From: UBA4742 sp963773335
GTDB taxonomy: Bacteria; Actinomycetota; Acidimicrobiia; Acidimicrobiales; Acidimicrobilacustridaceae
Length of the DNA stretch: 64,000 nucleotides
Direction of reading: 5' to 3'
Assembly (NCBI GenBank): GCA_963773335.1
Contig: CAVZAT010000003.1
Span: 62,001-126,000 of the forward strand
In this document: piece by piece, positions 1 to 8,320 of the stretch
Position numbering within the stretch: position 1 is the first letter of the stretch
Layout of the letters: each line of letters begins with the position of its first letter
Notes under the pieces: model-generated
The model's input: only the letters and a program-made list of their open reading frames with translations
The model's database searches: none
What the model was told of the DNA's origin: nothing
Program-made: the position numbers and the translations under genes

Positions 1-1352
1 GCCGCCCCGCCTGCGGCGGGTTGGCGACAGGCCGGTCTGGGGCGGCCGTGTCCGGTAGGGCGGGACACGGCAGCGGTCCCCGGTCACCGTGTCCCAGATC
101 GAGGACGCCGATGGGCCCGGACCGGCGCGGTGCATCGAAACCGATCTCGCCAGACCAGCAAGACCAACGACGACCTCGACGCGCTCGGCGCCATCGTGAC
201 ACCCGGATGGAACGGCACGAACCGCCACGACCGGACCAGCCGGGACGATGCACGCATTTGCACCAAGGTGCCAGCCCCGTCGCCGGCCGCCTTCGACGCG
301 CTCACCGTCCACCACCGCGGCGAGACAGCTCCGCGGCGCTGAGCGCCGCCCAGCCCTCGACAGGCGCCGTCTCGCGGCCCGGTCCCTTCGTTGTCGATCT
401 GGTCCACTCACAGAACATCACCGGGCCCCTCCCCGGGGTGCACAACGACTCCCGCCCCCCGTCTTTGGCCGCCGGTCGCCGGGCGCCGAGGAGCGCCCCG
501 AGCGCCATCCCCGATGGCGTCGTCGCCGCCCCATGCCGGGCCGCCGCAGCAGCCGAAGCCGATGGTCCTCGGTGAGCGAGCGAGCCGGCCGGTGAGAGCC
601 TCGAGGCGGGGCCGGAAATCGCGTATACACACTTGGAGGTCACCTTTCGGTGACCTCGAGAGGACCACGAGGACCTGCCGCGAGGACCACGTCGACGACA
701 CCGGACACGGCTCGTGCGACACGGCCAACCGCGCACCAACCCACCGGGGTTGCAATCGTGTTCAGCTCATCTCGGGTGTGGCCGGCGCGGCGGACGAGGA
801 CGACGATCGCTGCGACGGCTGTGCCCTCGCGGTGGCTGCTGGCTTGTCGGCGGCGAGCGGGGCCCGGTGTTCTCAGACACGGCCACGTTCTTGCTGTCGG
901 CGTGCGCCCAACCCGGCCGTAGGCCGGGGCGGGAGCCCAACTGAGCGCAGCGAGGGCGGGAGCATCGGTTGCGGACGCGACGACACGGGACGGCACGACT
1001 CGTTCCCGTTCGGGTTCCCGGTCCGGTCCCGGCGGACTCGCTGCTCGACCGCGAGCCAGTCTGTGACTGGTTCGGTAGGTGGTTCTTGGGAAGTGGGGTC
1101 GTAGCTGTCGTTCTCGGTGGCGGTGAGGGGCTTGGTCGCGTGTCGGCTGATGGTTCTGGTGGCGGTCGTCGGGGAGGTCGCGGTCGGGGGTGCTGGTGGT
1201 GCGGTCGTTCGTCGGGTCGTGGGGTTCGTAGGTGGTCGTAGTGGTCGTCGAGGTCGCCGTGATCGCACGCGCCGGTCCCGGGACGCGACAACGCGCTCAC
1301 CCCGATGCAGGGTGCGCGCGTGGGTGGGCCGACGGGTCTGCGGTTCTCTAGA
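1..1352. other. 1.35-kb stretch with no convincing gene
   Basis: No frame here gives a protein I recognise; the open frames are arginine/proline-rich and look like GC-driven shadows. The most protein-like frame is on the minus strand at 873-1268, but it is low-complexity. The stretch lies downstream of the recombinase operon and upstream of the next unit's vapBC. It holds a hairpin at 636-657 and a GC-rich palindromic patch near 905-930. It is a candidate place for an origin or attachment site, but nothing in the sequence proves either. The same stretch recurs at 9969-11320. Confidence 0.5.
636..657. other. Perfect 9-bp hairpin in the intergenic stretch
   Basis: GAGGTCACC and GGTGACCTC are perfect complements around a TTTC loop. 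There is no T-run, so this is not a classic terminator; a protein-binding or recombination site is possible. An identical copy sits at 10604-10625. Confidence 0.55.
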
Positions 1353-1754
1353 TCAACCAGAAGAACCCAAAGAAGAAGAACCGTTCGCGCCGTTGTCGAA
1401 GCCCAGCTCGGCCCGGAGCCGGGCCACGTCGGGGTCCGGTTCGTGCCACCGACCGGCCAACGATTCGAACACCACCCGACCCGGATCCGGCAGGTCCGCC
1501 AGCTCGTAGTCGGACAGGGAGTGGGGGTCGCCGGTGTGTTCCCGGTAGGCGATCGTGACCGCCGCGTACACATCGGCCGCCCAACTTCTGGCCTCGGCGA
1601 GGGGCACGACGATGACCGCCTCGACCGCCGAATCGGGCTGGGTCACCCGCATCTCGACCTCGTTCTGGTTGGCGACCCAGGCGTCGGGGAGGCCTTCGGC
1701 GGTCACGTACACGATCGCTTTCGTCGGGCTGCCCGGCCTGTCGGCGGTGGTCAT
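1353..1754 (-). CDS. Small protein, third gene of the element operon
   Basis: A 133-aa protein of unknown family. Its ATG overlaps the recombinase stop by 4 bp (ATGA), so it is probably translationally coupled and made together with the recombinase and primase-like protein. The body is mixed alpha/beta-like and acidic, with a Ser/Gly-rich tail. I see no signal peptide, membrane segment or catalytic motif. A recombination directionality or accessory factor is a guess from position only. The copy at 11321-11722 encodes the same sequence. Confidence 0.7.
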   Translation of the reverse strand: MTTADRPGSPTKAIVYVTAEGLPDAWVANQNEVEMRVTQPDSAVEAVIVVPLAEARSWAADVYAAVTIAYREHTGDPHSLSDYELADLPDPGRVVFESLAGRWHEPDPDVARLRAELGFDNGANGSSSLGSSG

Positions 1755-2881
1755 GAGGGGTCCTCCTCGTCGTCGAGATCGTCGATGGCGTGGTCGTCCT
1801 CGGCGTCGGCATCGAGGACATCGAACAACGCCGCCCGCCGTTCGTCGTCGGACAGGTCGACGTCGCCGGTCTCGTCGGCGTCGAGGCCGCGGTCGCGGGC
1901 CGCCTGGTTGCGGGATCCGGGGTGGGTGGCGTCGTGGATGACGCGGAGTTGTTCAACCGACACCCGCGTGTAGATCTGGGTGGTGGACAGCTCGGCGTGC
2001 CCCAAGATGGCTTGGATGAACCGGATGTCGGCGCCGCCTTCGAGCATGAGGGTGGCCATCGTGTGGCGGTAGAGATGGCACGATCCGGTCTTGGCGACAC
2101 CGGCAGCGTCGAGGTAGCGCCGCACCCGCGCCGTGGCCCAGGCGGGGCTGAGCGGGAACCCGTCCTGGCCCAACAACAACCAGCCGTCGTCGGGTTCGAC
2201 CACGAAGTGCGGACGGACCTCCGCCAGATAGCGCTCACACCAGACCAGCGCCCGTTCACCGATGGGCACGACACGGTCGCGCTTGCCTTTGCCCTGGTTG
2301 ATGAACAACGACCGCCGGTCCGCGTCGAGGTCGTAGAGCCGCAACCCGACCAGCTCGGAGCGGCGGATCCCGCACGAGTAGAGGATCTCCAGGATGGCCC
2401 GGTCCCGCACCCCCAACGGGTCGGTCAGGTCGGGTTGGCACATGGTCGCTTCGACCTCGGCGACGGTCAGCACGTGCTTGGGGAGACGGTGCTCGACGCG
2501 GGGCAACTCGAGCTCGGAGGCGGGGTTGAACAGGATCCGGTTCGTCTTCGTCGCCCACCGGAAGAACGCCCGGATCGGCGTCAACCGGCCCTTCTGGGTC
2601 AGGAACGTCAACGGCTTGCCGTTGGCCTGCCGGTAGTGGAACAGGTGCCGCTGATAGCGGTCCAGCATCGGCTTGGTCACCTCCGCCGTGCGCGTCACCC
2701 CCCGATCGGCCAACCAGGCCTGCACGTAGCGGAGCCGGCGGATGCGGTCGTCGATCGTGCGGGGGCTGTAGCCGCGCACCCCCATCCACTCGGCGAACTC
2801 GACCAGGTGCGCCTCGATCGAATGCCGATCCCCGGCATCCCCGATCGCCGCCCGGGGCTTGTGGGTGCCTCGTGCCGGCAT
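1751..2881 (-). CDS. Tyrosine recombinase (XerC/D-like integrase)
   Basis: A 376-aa site-specific recombinase that would cut and rejoin DNA through a phosphotyrosine intermediate, most likely to integrate, excise or resolve the element. An N-terminal SAM-like core-binding domain (about residues 20-115) is followed by the catalytic domain. Visible active-site motifs are CGIRRSEL (Arg, about 173), GKGKRDR (Lys, about 200), HLYRH (about 270), LGH and IYTR with the nucleophile Tyr (about 303). The acidic C-terminal tail (DDLDDEED) is unusual. The start at 2881 was chosen because its ATG overlaps the upstream primase stop (TGATG) and the upstream extension is low-complexity. It is second in a three-gene operon. 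Confidence 0.93.
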   Translation of the reverse strand: MPARGTHKPRAAIGDAGDRHSIEAHLVEFAEWMGVRGYSPRTIDDRIRRLRYVQAWLADRGVTRTAEVTKPMLDRYQRHLFHYRQANGKPLTFLTQKGRLTPIRAFFRWATKTNRILFNPASELELPRVEHRLPKHVLTVAEVEATMCQPDLTDPLGVRDRAILEILYSCGIRRSELVGLRLYDLDADRRSLFINQGKGKRDRVVPIGERALVWCERYLAEVRPHFVVEPDDGWLLLGQDGFPLSPAWATARVRRYLDAAGVAKTGSCHLYRHTMATLMLEGGADIRFIQAILGHAELSTTQIYTRVSVEQLRVIHDATHPGSRNQAARDRGLDADETGDVDLSDDERRAALFDVLDADAEDDHAIDDLDDEEDPS

Positions 2882-5800
2882 CACCCGGCCTCCGCGTGCG
2901 AGCCGTTGGAAGCTGCGGCTATGACGGGTCGAGCCTGCGACACGGCCCCCGCAGCCGGGTCCCTCAACGCGGCTTTCGAGCCGTTGCCGTTCGCCGGTGC
3001 CCGTTTCGTGCCGTTGGCCTGCCCGTTCGCGCCGTCCGAGGCGGGGGTCGAGGTGGGGTCGACCGGGGGTCGTTGGGGGGTCGAAGGGGGGTCGAGGTCG
3101 CCGTGCGGGGGGTCGAGGTTCGGGGCCTGGGGGGTCGAAGTTGGCGTCGTAGACGTGAGCGCGTCGACGTCGACAAGCCCGGCGAGCCGGGGCGACGCGT
3201 CGTCGACGTCGCCGGTGAACACCAGCTCGTAGACGAACGACGAGCCCCGGCTGCCTTTGTGGACGAGGAGGTATTCGAGCTCGACGAGGCGGTCGAGGTG
3301 CTTGCGGACCTGCGGGTCGGACAGCCCGCACGCGCCCCGGACGTCGCGGCGGGTGAACCGCACCCGATCCCTCGTCAACCCGTCGGCCTCGGCGCGCTGG
3401 GCAACGAGGGTGTCGATGATGCCGAGCAACCGGCGGGTCTGCGGCGGCAGCTCGTCCAGCGACCGGCCGAGCACCTCATGCGCCAAGCGGTTCGCCACCG
3501 CGATGTCGCTCAAGGTCGCTTCGATGTAGACGACCTCGGTCCCATCCGCGGTGCGGGCGCTGTGGCGTTGACGCTGGTGCTGATGCAACAACGCGACCGC
3601 CGAGATCAACGTCAGATACTTGACGTGATCCCGCCGTGTCCGGGTGGCGGTGTCGGCGAAGCCGAGCCGGTCGGCGAACGGGTTCACCACCGCCACCGGT
3701 TCCAACAGCCGCTGCGCATCCCGGTGCTGCTTCACGATCTCGTCCCGCTCGGTGCCGGCGAGGAGGCCGGCAAGGGTGTGGGCGCGGCGTTGCCGGTCAT
3801 GGATCGCCCGGGTCTGGGCGCGGTCCTCGTCGACGGTCAACACGACGCAGCGGTTCAACAGCTCCTCGTCGATGTCGATCGCCGTGGTCGTCAAGAAGAT
3901 CGCCGCCGGACCCTTGACCGTGTAGTCGTGCGTGACCAGCCGGCCCGTCGAGTTGTCCTTGCCCGTCGACGCGATCGACAGCGCGCCCTCGGACTGCAGG
4001 AGCTTCAACGCGTAGCTCGCCCGCTCGGCGCCTTCTTCTTCGGCGACCGCGAGGACCTTGTGGGCCAGGTCGCCTTCGCCCATGTAGTAGAGCGACTGGC
4101 CCGTCATCGCCGAGTAGCTGACGCGTTCTTCGGGGGGCACGAACTCCAACACCGCCTCCATCAACGCCGACTTGCCCGCCGCCGACGTGGACTGCACGAC
4201 GACGGCCAGCGGCTTGGCCAGCTTCCGGCTGACTGCGGCGAGGTAGCCGACGAGGCAGTTGGTGGCCTCACCCACCATCCCGGCCCGGGCGAAGTCGGCA
4301 ACGATGCGCTCGACCAGCTGCGGGTCCTGGAGCAACTCGAGCGCCGTGGCGCGCTCATCCGCATCGAGTCGCACGGTCTTGTCGACCGGTTCTTGGGCTC
4401 GGCGGATCGCTTCCTCCACGAACCCTTCCGCGGCGCCCAACATCTGGCCCAGGTCCTTGCGGAGCACGGTTTCGTCGACGGCGACCTCGCTGGCGGCTTC
4501 CTTGCAGAACGCCGCCCTCGCTCGGGCGGCGCACAGGTCGAAGGTGTCCATGTGGAACCCCGCCCCCGACCCCGACGTCTGCCTCGTGACCATCACCTGG
4601 ACCCGCAGCACATCGAAGGACGTGTTGCGCTCCAACCCGCGCACCCGCCACCGTCGATCCGCGAACCGCAACCACAACGACCCCTGCGCATCGAAGGTCG
4701 GCTCGTGCCCCGGCGGCGGCGAGAACGGCACCGGCGACACCAACCACCCAGCGTCTTCGTCGTCCTCGGCGAGCTCGTCGCCGTCAGGCCCGGGTTGGCC
4801 GGCGTTCGGCTCGGGTGCGTCGATGTCGGCGGCCTGCTGGTGATCGACCGGCACATCCTCGTCGCCCGCGACGTCGTCCTCGCCGGCCGGGGCGACGTGT
4901 TCGGTCGGTGCATGCGGGGCGGGCTTCGCGTCGGTGGTGGTCTTGCCGGCCATCCAGGTCGCGGCGCGCACCGCCCGGGCCAACCCGTCGGCGGGCCGCT
5001 CGAGGGAGCAGGCGTAGTCGTTCACGTCCGCGCCTTGCGGGAACTCGACGCGCAGGCACTCCGCCCCGCCCGGCGCCAACCGATCCGCCAACCGTCGCGC
5101 CTCCCGATCACCCGCGTTGTCGCGGCGGAACGCGATCAGCACTCGGCGGATCTCGTGCTCGGCGAACAGGGCGAGGTGGGAGGCGTCGACGCCTTCGGGT
5201 CCGGCGACGGCGACGACGTGGCGCAGCCCCGCCGACCACAGGGTGAGGGCGTCGATGATCGAGGCGCACACGATCACCTCGTCGAAGCTCTCCAGCGCGG
5301 CGACGTTGAACAACGGGCGTTCGATGCTGGCCAGCCAGGTGTGCAGCGGGGTGCCCTTGCGCAACGCCCCGCCGATCTTGCGCCCGTAGAGCTGCACGAC
5401 CTGGCCGTTGGTGTCGAGGATCGGGAAGGTGACCGACCCGCGGAACGCCTCATGGCCCGACGACTTGCGGTAGACGCCGAGGTCCTGGAGGCGCTCGCGC
5501 AGCTCCCGGCCCTCCACCCGGTTCGCGTGCGGCAGACGGAAGCACAACGTCCGGTTCGACAGCCCCAAGCGGAACGCTCGTGTCGCTTCTTCGATGATGC
5601 GCCGGCGGGCCAGCCACGCCAACGCCTCGGACTCCTCCAACAGGGCCCGGTGGTAGAAGCCCACCACCGCGTCGAGCAGCACCGCGTCCGACATGTCCGC
5701 ATCGAACGGCGCCGCAAGCTTCGGGACCGTCGACCGCTTCGGACGCTTCCCGCTCGCGGCAGTTGATGACACGGGCAGGCCCTCGCGCAACAGCTCGACC

Positions 5801-6051
5801 GCGTGCCGCTCCGACACCCCCTCGGCCCGCATCACCCACTCGATCGGGCCGCCCTTGGCGTCACAGTCCGAGCACACCCACGTGTTCGCCGCCGGCACGA
5901 CCGTCAACGCCTTGACCGTGCCGCACCACGGGCATCCACCCGCCAGCTTCCCCCGGCGCTCGACAAGCGCGACCCCCGCGCCCTCCACCAGGCGCTGCAC
6001 CGACACCTCATCGCGCAGGCGAGCCACGACCGCTCCGGTCACTCCTCGCAC
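2881..6051 (-). CDS. Primase-like zinc finger / Toprim / P-loop ATPase replication protein
   Basis: A multidomain protein of about 1,056 aa that probably starts or drives replication of the element. A CPWC...CSDC zinc ribbon of the CHC2 primase type lies near residues 40-63, followed by a Toprim-like domain (about 255-350). A P-loop ATPase carries Walker A SAAGKSAL (about 622), a Walker-B-like VLAVAEEEG and a sensor LTTTA. A winged-helix-like segment precedes a Pro/Thr-rich tail. The Toprim acidic residues look degenerate: VCASIIDAL where an E is expected, and AFRRD where DxD is expected. The GTG at 6051 is preferred because AGGAGGT lies 5 nt upstream; the longer TTG form (6078) has no such site. 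Both copies are intact. It heads the operon with the recombinase. Confidence 0.85.
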   Translation of the reverse strand: MRGVTGAVVARLRDEVSVQRLVEGAGVALVERRGKLAGGCPWCGTVKALTVVPAANTWVCSDCDAKGGPIEWVMRAEGVSERHAVELLREGLPVSSTAASGKRPKRSTVPKLAAPFDADMSDAVLLDAVVGFYHRALLEESEALAWLARRRIIEEATRAFRLGLSNRTLCFRLPHANRVEGRELRERLQDLGVYRKSSGHEAFRGSVTFPILDTNGQVVQLYGRKIGGALRKGTPLHTWLASIERPLFNVAALESFDEVIVCASIIDALTLWSAGLRHVVAVAGPEGVDASHLALFAEHEIRRVLIAFRRDNAGDREARRLADRLAPGGAECLRVEFPQGADVNDYACSLERPADGLARAVRAATWMAGKTTTDAKPAPHAPTEHVAPAGEDDVAGDEDVPVDHQQAADIDAPEPNAGQPGPDGDELAEDDEDAGWLVSPVPFSPPPGHEPTFDAQGSLWLRFADRRWRVRGLERNTSFDVLRVQVMVTRQTSGSGAGFHMDTFDLCAARARAAFCKEAASEVAVDETVLRKDLGQMLGAAEGFVEEAIRRAQEPVDKTVRLDADERATALELLQDPQLVERIVADFARAGMVGEATNCLVGYLAAVSRKLAKPLAVVVQSTSAAGKSALMEAVLEFVPPEERVSYSAMTGQSLYYMGEGDLAHKVLAVAEEEGAERASYALKLLQSEGALSIASTGKDNSTGRLVTHDYTVKGPAAIFLTTTAIDIDEELLNRCVVLTVDEDRAQTRAIHDRQRRAHTLAGLLAGTERDEIVKQHRDAQRLLEPVAVVNPFADRLGFADTATRTRRDHVKYLTLISAVALLHQHQRQRHSARTADGTEVVYIEATLSDIAVANRLAHEVLGRSLDELPPQTRRLLGIIDTLVAQRAEADGLTRDRVRFTRRDVRGACGLSDPQVRKHLDRLVELEYLLVHKGSRGSSFVYELVFTGDVDDASPRLAGLVDVDALTSTTPTSTPQAPNLDPPHGDLDPPSTPQRPPVDPTSTPASDGANGQANGTKRAPANGNGSKAALRDPAAGAVSQARPVIAAASNGSHAEAG

Positions 6052-6143
6052 TCGGCACCTCCTCCCGGCTGTCGCCAAGAAAAATGTTCTGTGCCATCCT
6101 TAGCACAGGACTAGTGCCTAGTAGAACACATCTAGGGGGCATT
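6052..6143. promoter_or_regulatory. Divergent promoter/operator region with nested palindromes
   Basis: This 92-bp gap separates the divergent primase-like and repressor genes. CTGTGC (6089-6094) and GCACAG (6103-6108) form an inverted repeat with an 8-nt spacer. ACTAGTGCCTAGT (6110-6122) is a palindrome. TGTTCT (6085-6090) and AGAACA (6123-6128) form an outer pair. The array is AT-richer than its surroundings and suits a dimeric HTH repressor controlling both promoters. The AGGAGGT site for the primase-like gene lies at 6057-6063 on the minus strand. No clear -35/-10 pair could be assigned. Confidence 0.75.
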
Positions 6144-6581
6144 GTGAACACACCCAGTGACGACAACGTCATCGACCTCGGCACACAATGGGCTCTCCAA
6201 GACACCCCCGGAGGCCCCGAGATGCCCCTCGGCGAACGCATCAAACAACTCCGCAAAGAACACGGCTGGTCCCAAGCCGAACTCGGCGAACGCCTCGGCA
6301 CCGACAGCCAACGCGTCAGCCGCTACGAAAACGAGCGCATCACCCCCAGCATCGACATGCTCGTCCGCCTCGCCCAAACCCTCGACGTGTCCGTCGACTA
6401 CCTCGTCATCGACACCGCACCCCGCCGACCCCTCACCGGCCCCGACCACGAACTCGCCGACCGCGTCGCCGACCTCGCCAACCTCGACCCCGACGACCGC
6501 GACGCCATCCTCCACATCCTCGACGGCCTCATCGCCAAGAACCGCGTGCGGGCCGCCCTACGCGTCGTCGACCAGCAGTAG
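6144..6581 (+). CDS. Phage-type HTH (Cro/C1) repressor
   Basis: A 145-aa DNA-binding protein, probably the repressor of the element. The HTH_3 domain starts at PLGERIKQLRKE and includes the recognition-helix region SQAELGERLGTDSQRVSRYE, followed by ITPSIDMLVRLAQTLDV and VDYLV. A short acidic C-terminal helix region may serve dimerisation; no peptidase domain is present, so it is not a LexA/CI-type self-cleaving repressor. The GTG at 6144 follows a GGGGG motif at good spacing; the ATG at 6222 is an alternative. It is divergent from the primase-recombinase operon across a palindromic operator region, so autoregulation and operon control are likely. Confidence 0.85.
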   Translation: MNTPSDDNVIDLGTQWALQDTPGGPEMPLGERIKQLRKEHGWSQAELGERLGTDSQRVSRYENERITPSIDMLVRLAQTLDVSVDYLVIDTAPRRPLTGPDHELADRVADLANLDPDDRDAILHILDGLIAKNRVRAALRVVDQQ

Positions 6582-6608
6582 CCCCCGCCGCCAGAGCGAC
6601 CCACGACA

Positions 6609-6722
6609 TCAGGACCCGCCGTCGCCCCCGCCGCGCTTCTTGATGATCTCGCGGACCACCCCCACCACGATCAACACCAAGATCAACACCCCGAAGATCT
6701 GACCCGCCCCGTACGCCGACAT
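6609..6722 (-). CDS. 37-aa single-pass membrane peptide
   Basis: A short ORF preceded by an AAGGAG-type ribosome site (spacing about 8 nt). It encodes one hydrophobic helix (GVLILVLIVVGVV) followed by a basic tail (REIIKKR) and a Gly/Asp end. This resembles small inner-membrane peptides or type-I-toxin-like proteins, but no family is recognised. It follows the immunity gene on the same strand and converges with the repressor gene. It is conserved in copy 2. Confidence 0.55.
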   Translation of the reverse strand: MSAYGAGQIFGVLILVLIVVGVVREIIKKRGGGDGGS

Positions 6723-6834
6723 CACCCACGCTCCTTCTCGGCCGCGCCCGCCCCGCACAAGTACCAGCACCGCCCCTTCGGCCGGCCGGTGCGCCCACGC
6801 ACGGAGCCACCACGGCACCACCGTCGGACGCAAG

Positions 6835-7137
6835 TCACCCGAGCAACCACCACACGAGAAGACCTCCGTAGACGACCCCACACACAACGCCCACCGGAAC
6901 AAGCAACCGCTTCGCCACCGCATCCAGACGAGCACCGCGCCCCAGATCACGCTCCAACGAGTCGGCCTCAGCCAACCGCACCTTCGCAAGGCGGCCACCC
7001 TGAGCAGCCGACCGCCGAAGCCGGTCGATGTTCCTGGGCCCGGAACTGCGCGCCACTTTGCCGCCCAGTAGACCGTAGAGCAACGTCAGCTCCACCATCG
7101 CCGGCAGCGCCAGAAGAAAGGTGACCCAGCCGCTCAT
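6835..7137 (-). CDS. Putative Rhs immunity membrane protein 1
   Basis: A 100-aa protein with hydrophobic segments at both ends (FLLALPAMVELTLLYGLLGG and VGVVCGVVYGGLLVWWLL) and a basic, soluble middle. Its ATG overlaps the stop of the upstream Rhs tip by 4 bp (ATGA), the usual layout of a cognate immunity gene. The membrane location suggests the partner toxin acts in or at the membrane. Function is inferred from order and coupling only; there is no sequence match I recognise. The copy is at 16803-17105. Confidence 0.6.
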   Translation of the reverse strand: MSGWVTFLLALPAMVELTLLYGLLGGKVARSSGPRNIDRLRRSAAQGGRLAKVRLAEADSLERDLGRGARLDAVAKRLLVPVGVVCGVVYGGLLVWWLLG

Positions 7138-7832
7138 CCGTCGATGTGCTCATCGATCCAGCCGTGCACACAAGAGCCGCCGATCCAGCCCCCGCCACCC
7201 CAAGCACCGCCAGCAGGCAGATACAACCCGCCCAGCCCGAACCCGACGCCCGCCAGAGCCGCGTTCACGCCGCCGTGTGCGAAACAGTTCGCAGCACCCG
7301 GGTACGGCGCACCCGTACATTGGCCGTAGGTCCGGACCAGAGCGGCGCCACCCGAGACGTAGAACATCGTCGTTGCGTCGCCCCAGCCAGCGATCACCCA
7401 CGGCGCCGCGCCCGTCACCGAACCTGCGACGTTCCAGCCCGAGCCCCAATTCACCTTCTCGTCCAAGCTGTCCGGAAGCGCATAGTGAGCGGTACCCAAC
7501 GTCACACCGTTCAACACCCCGCCCGCGAAGTCGGCCGCTTGCTGGTCGCTGATGAACGCAGCGGGCGTGTCACGCGAGCAGGTGACGCCGCGCACGCAGT
7601 TCGCCTCACCGCCAGTCGCGACCGAGATCGTGGTGTTGACCACACCCGACGCGGCATCCGACAGCCAGTTCATCCCGGTTGGGTCGATCCGATTCAGGGG
7701 GTCGCCACCGACGTATCCGTAGGCCTCACGGGTGATCGGCGTGATCGGGTCCCTGCTGAGGAATTGGCTGGTGGTGGGGTCGTAGAAACGAACCACCGAC
7801 AGCTGAGCGCGTGAGCTCGGCGCGCACGTCAT
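7134..7832 (-). CDS. Orphan Rhs C-terminal tip 1 (toxin module)
   Basis: A 232-aa fragment that starts just before the conserved end of an Rhs core (FYDPTTSQFLSRDP...AYGYVGGDPLNRIDPTG) and continues into a unique C-terminal domain from about residue 54. The tip is glycine-rich, contains several Cys pairs and hydrophobic stretches, and matches no toxin family I know. It has no secretion signal and no core repeats, so it is an orphan rhs-CT that would become active only after recombination onto a full-length rhs. Its start overlaps the preceding immunity stop (TGATG) and its stop overlaps the next immunity start. In copy 2 the gene is cut by the IS. Confidence 0.75.
   Translation of the reverse strand: MTCAPSSRAQLSVVRFYDPTTSQFLSRDPITPITREAYGYVGGDPLNRIDPTGMNWLSDAASGVVNTTISVATGGEANCVRGVTCSRDTPAAFISDQQAADFAGGVLNGVTLGTAHYALPDSLDEKVNWGSGWNVAGSVTGAAPWVIAGWGDATTMFYVSGGAALVRTYGQCTGAPYPGAANCFAHGGVNAALAGVGFGLGGLYLPAGGAWGGGGWIGGSCVHGWIDEHIDG
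7717..7789 (-). repeat. 73-bp Rhs core-end direct repeat, copy A
   Basis: It is identical to 8858-8930 (offset 1,141 bp). It encodes the conserved FYDPTTSQFL...REAYGYV segment that precedes each variable tip. Such identical segments allow recombination that swaps toxin tips. Confidence 0.9.
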
Positions 7833-8320
7833 CAGAGCAATCCGTGAGGGGGCGGAGGCAGCGCTGACCTGTCTCCGCTCGTGGAGGTGCCCCGGTTACG
7901 CCACGCGACCTTCGCCAACCAAGCCCCCGCGCACAGGAAGAAGACCCCCGGTAGTTCTAGGGTGCTGCCCCACGGATTTAGCGGCTGGGAATACGCGACC
8001 AACGCCACACCCCCACCAAACAGGGCCACTCCGAGTAGAAACCCGCACAGAGCGCCGCCCATCAAGTCCTGCTGGGCACGATGATAACCAGGCGGCGCGT
8101 CACAGCGCACAACGATCCATACCCCGGCCGGGAACATGAAGCCACACATGCTCAATGAGCCGATGATGCGCGCCGAAGTGACATCCCCGCTAAGGACCAG
8201 CTCGCGGCCTATCAGTGCCGACACGATGAGCCACACCACACCAACAAAGAGGAAACCCACGAATAGCATCGGGCCGGTCGGTCCCCACCTGTCGCCTCGC
8301 TCTAGGCCAGGTGACTTCAT
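7832..8320 (-). CDS. Putative Rhs immunity membrane protein 2
   Basis: A 162-aa polytopic protein with about four hydrophobic helices (PMLFVGFLFVGVVWLIVSAL, IIGSLSMCGFMFPAGVWIVV, MGGALCGFLLGVALFGGGVA, LPGVFFLCAGAWLAKVAW). Its ATG overlaps the stop of Rhs tip 2 by 4 bp (ATGA). Position and coupling point to an immunity protein for that tip; a membrane immunity protein suits a membrane-acting toxin. No family is recognised, so this is an inference from context. It occurs once in the window because copy 2 of the repeat ends before it. Confidence 0.6.
   Translation of the reverse strand: MKSPGLERGDRWGPTGPMLFVGFLFVGVVWLIVSALIGRELVLSGDVTSARIIGSLSMCGFMFPAGVWIVVRCDAPPGYHRAQQDLMGGALCGFLLGVALFGGGVALVAYSQPLNPWGSTLELPGVFFLCAGAWLAKVAWRNRGTSTSGDRSALPPPPHGLL

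Larger units (their letters stand above)
1..7672. repeat. Long direct repeat, copy 1 (unit of about 10 kb)
   Basis: This stretch matches 9969-17640 base for base at a constant offset of 9,968 bp. I saw differences only at 1321, 4300, 4357, 4360 and 5043, so identity is about 99.9%. The left end is the window edge, so the repeat may extend further left. If it does, this is a tandem array of a unit of about 9,968 bp that also includes 7673-9968. Both copies carry intact primase-like, recombinase and repressor genes. Identity is lost after 7672, exactly where copy 2 meets an insertion sequence. Confidence 0.95.

Noticed and set aside
1130..1260. Repeated GGTGGTCGT-like runs as a tandem repeat or iteron array
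   Set aside because: The pattern is irregular low-complexity GT/CG sequence without a fixed unit.
2872..5766. 964-codon open frame on the plus strand opposite the primase-like gene (and its twin at 12840-15734)
   Set aside because: It is a mirror frame produced by GC-rich codon use of the real gene; no domain, no ribosome site, repetitive Arg/Glu/Gly composition.
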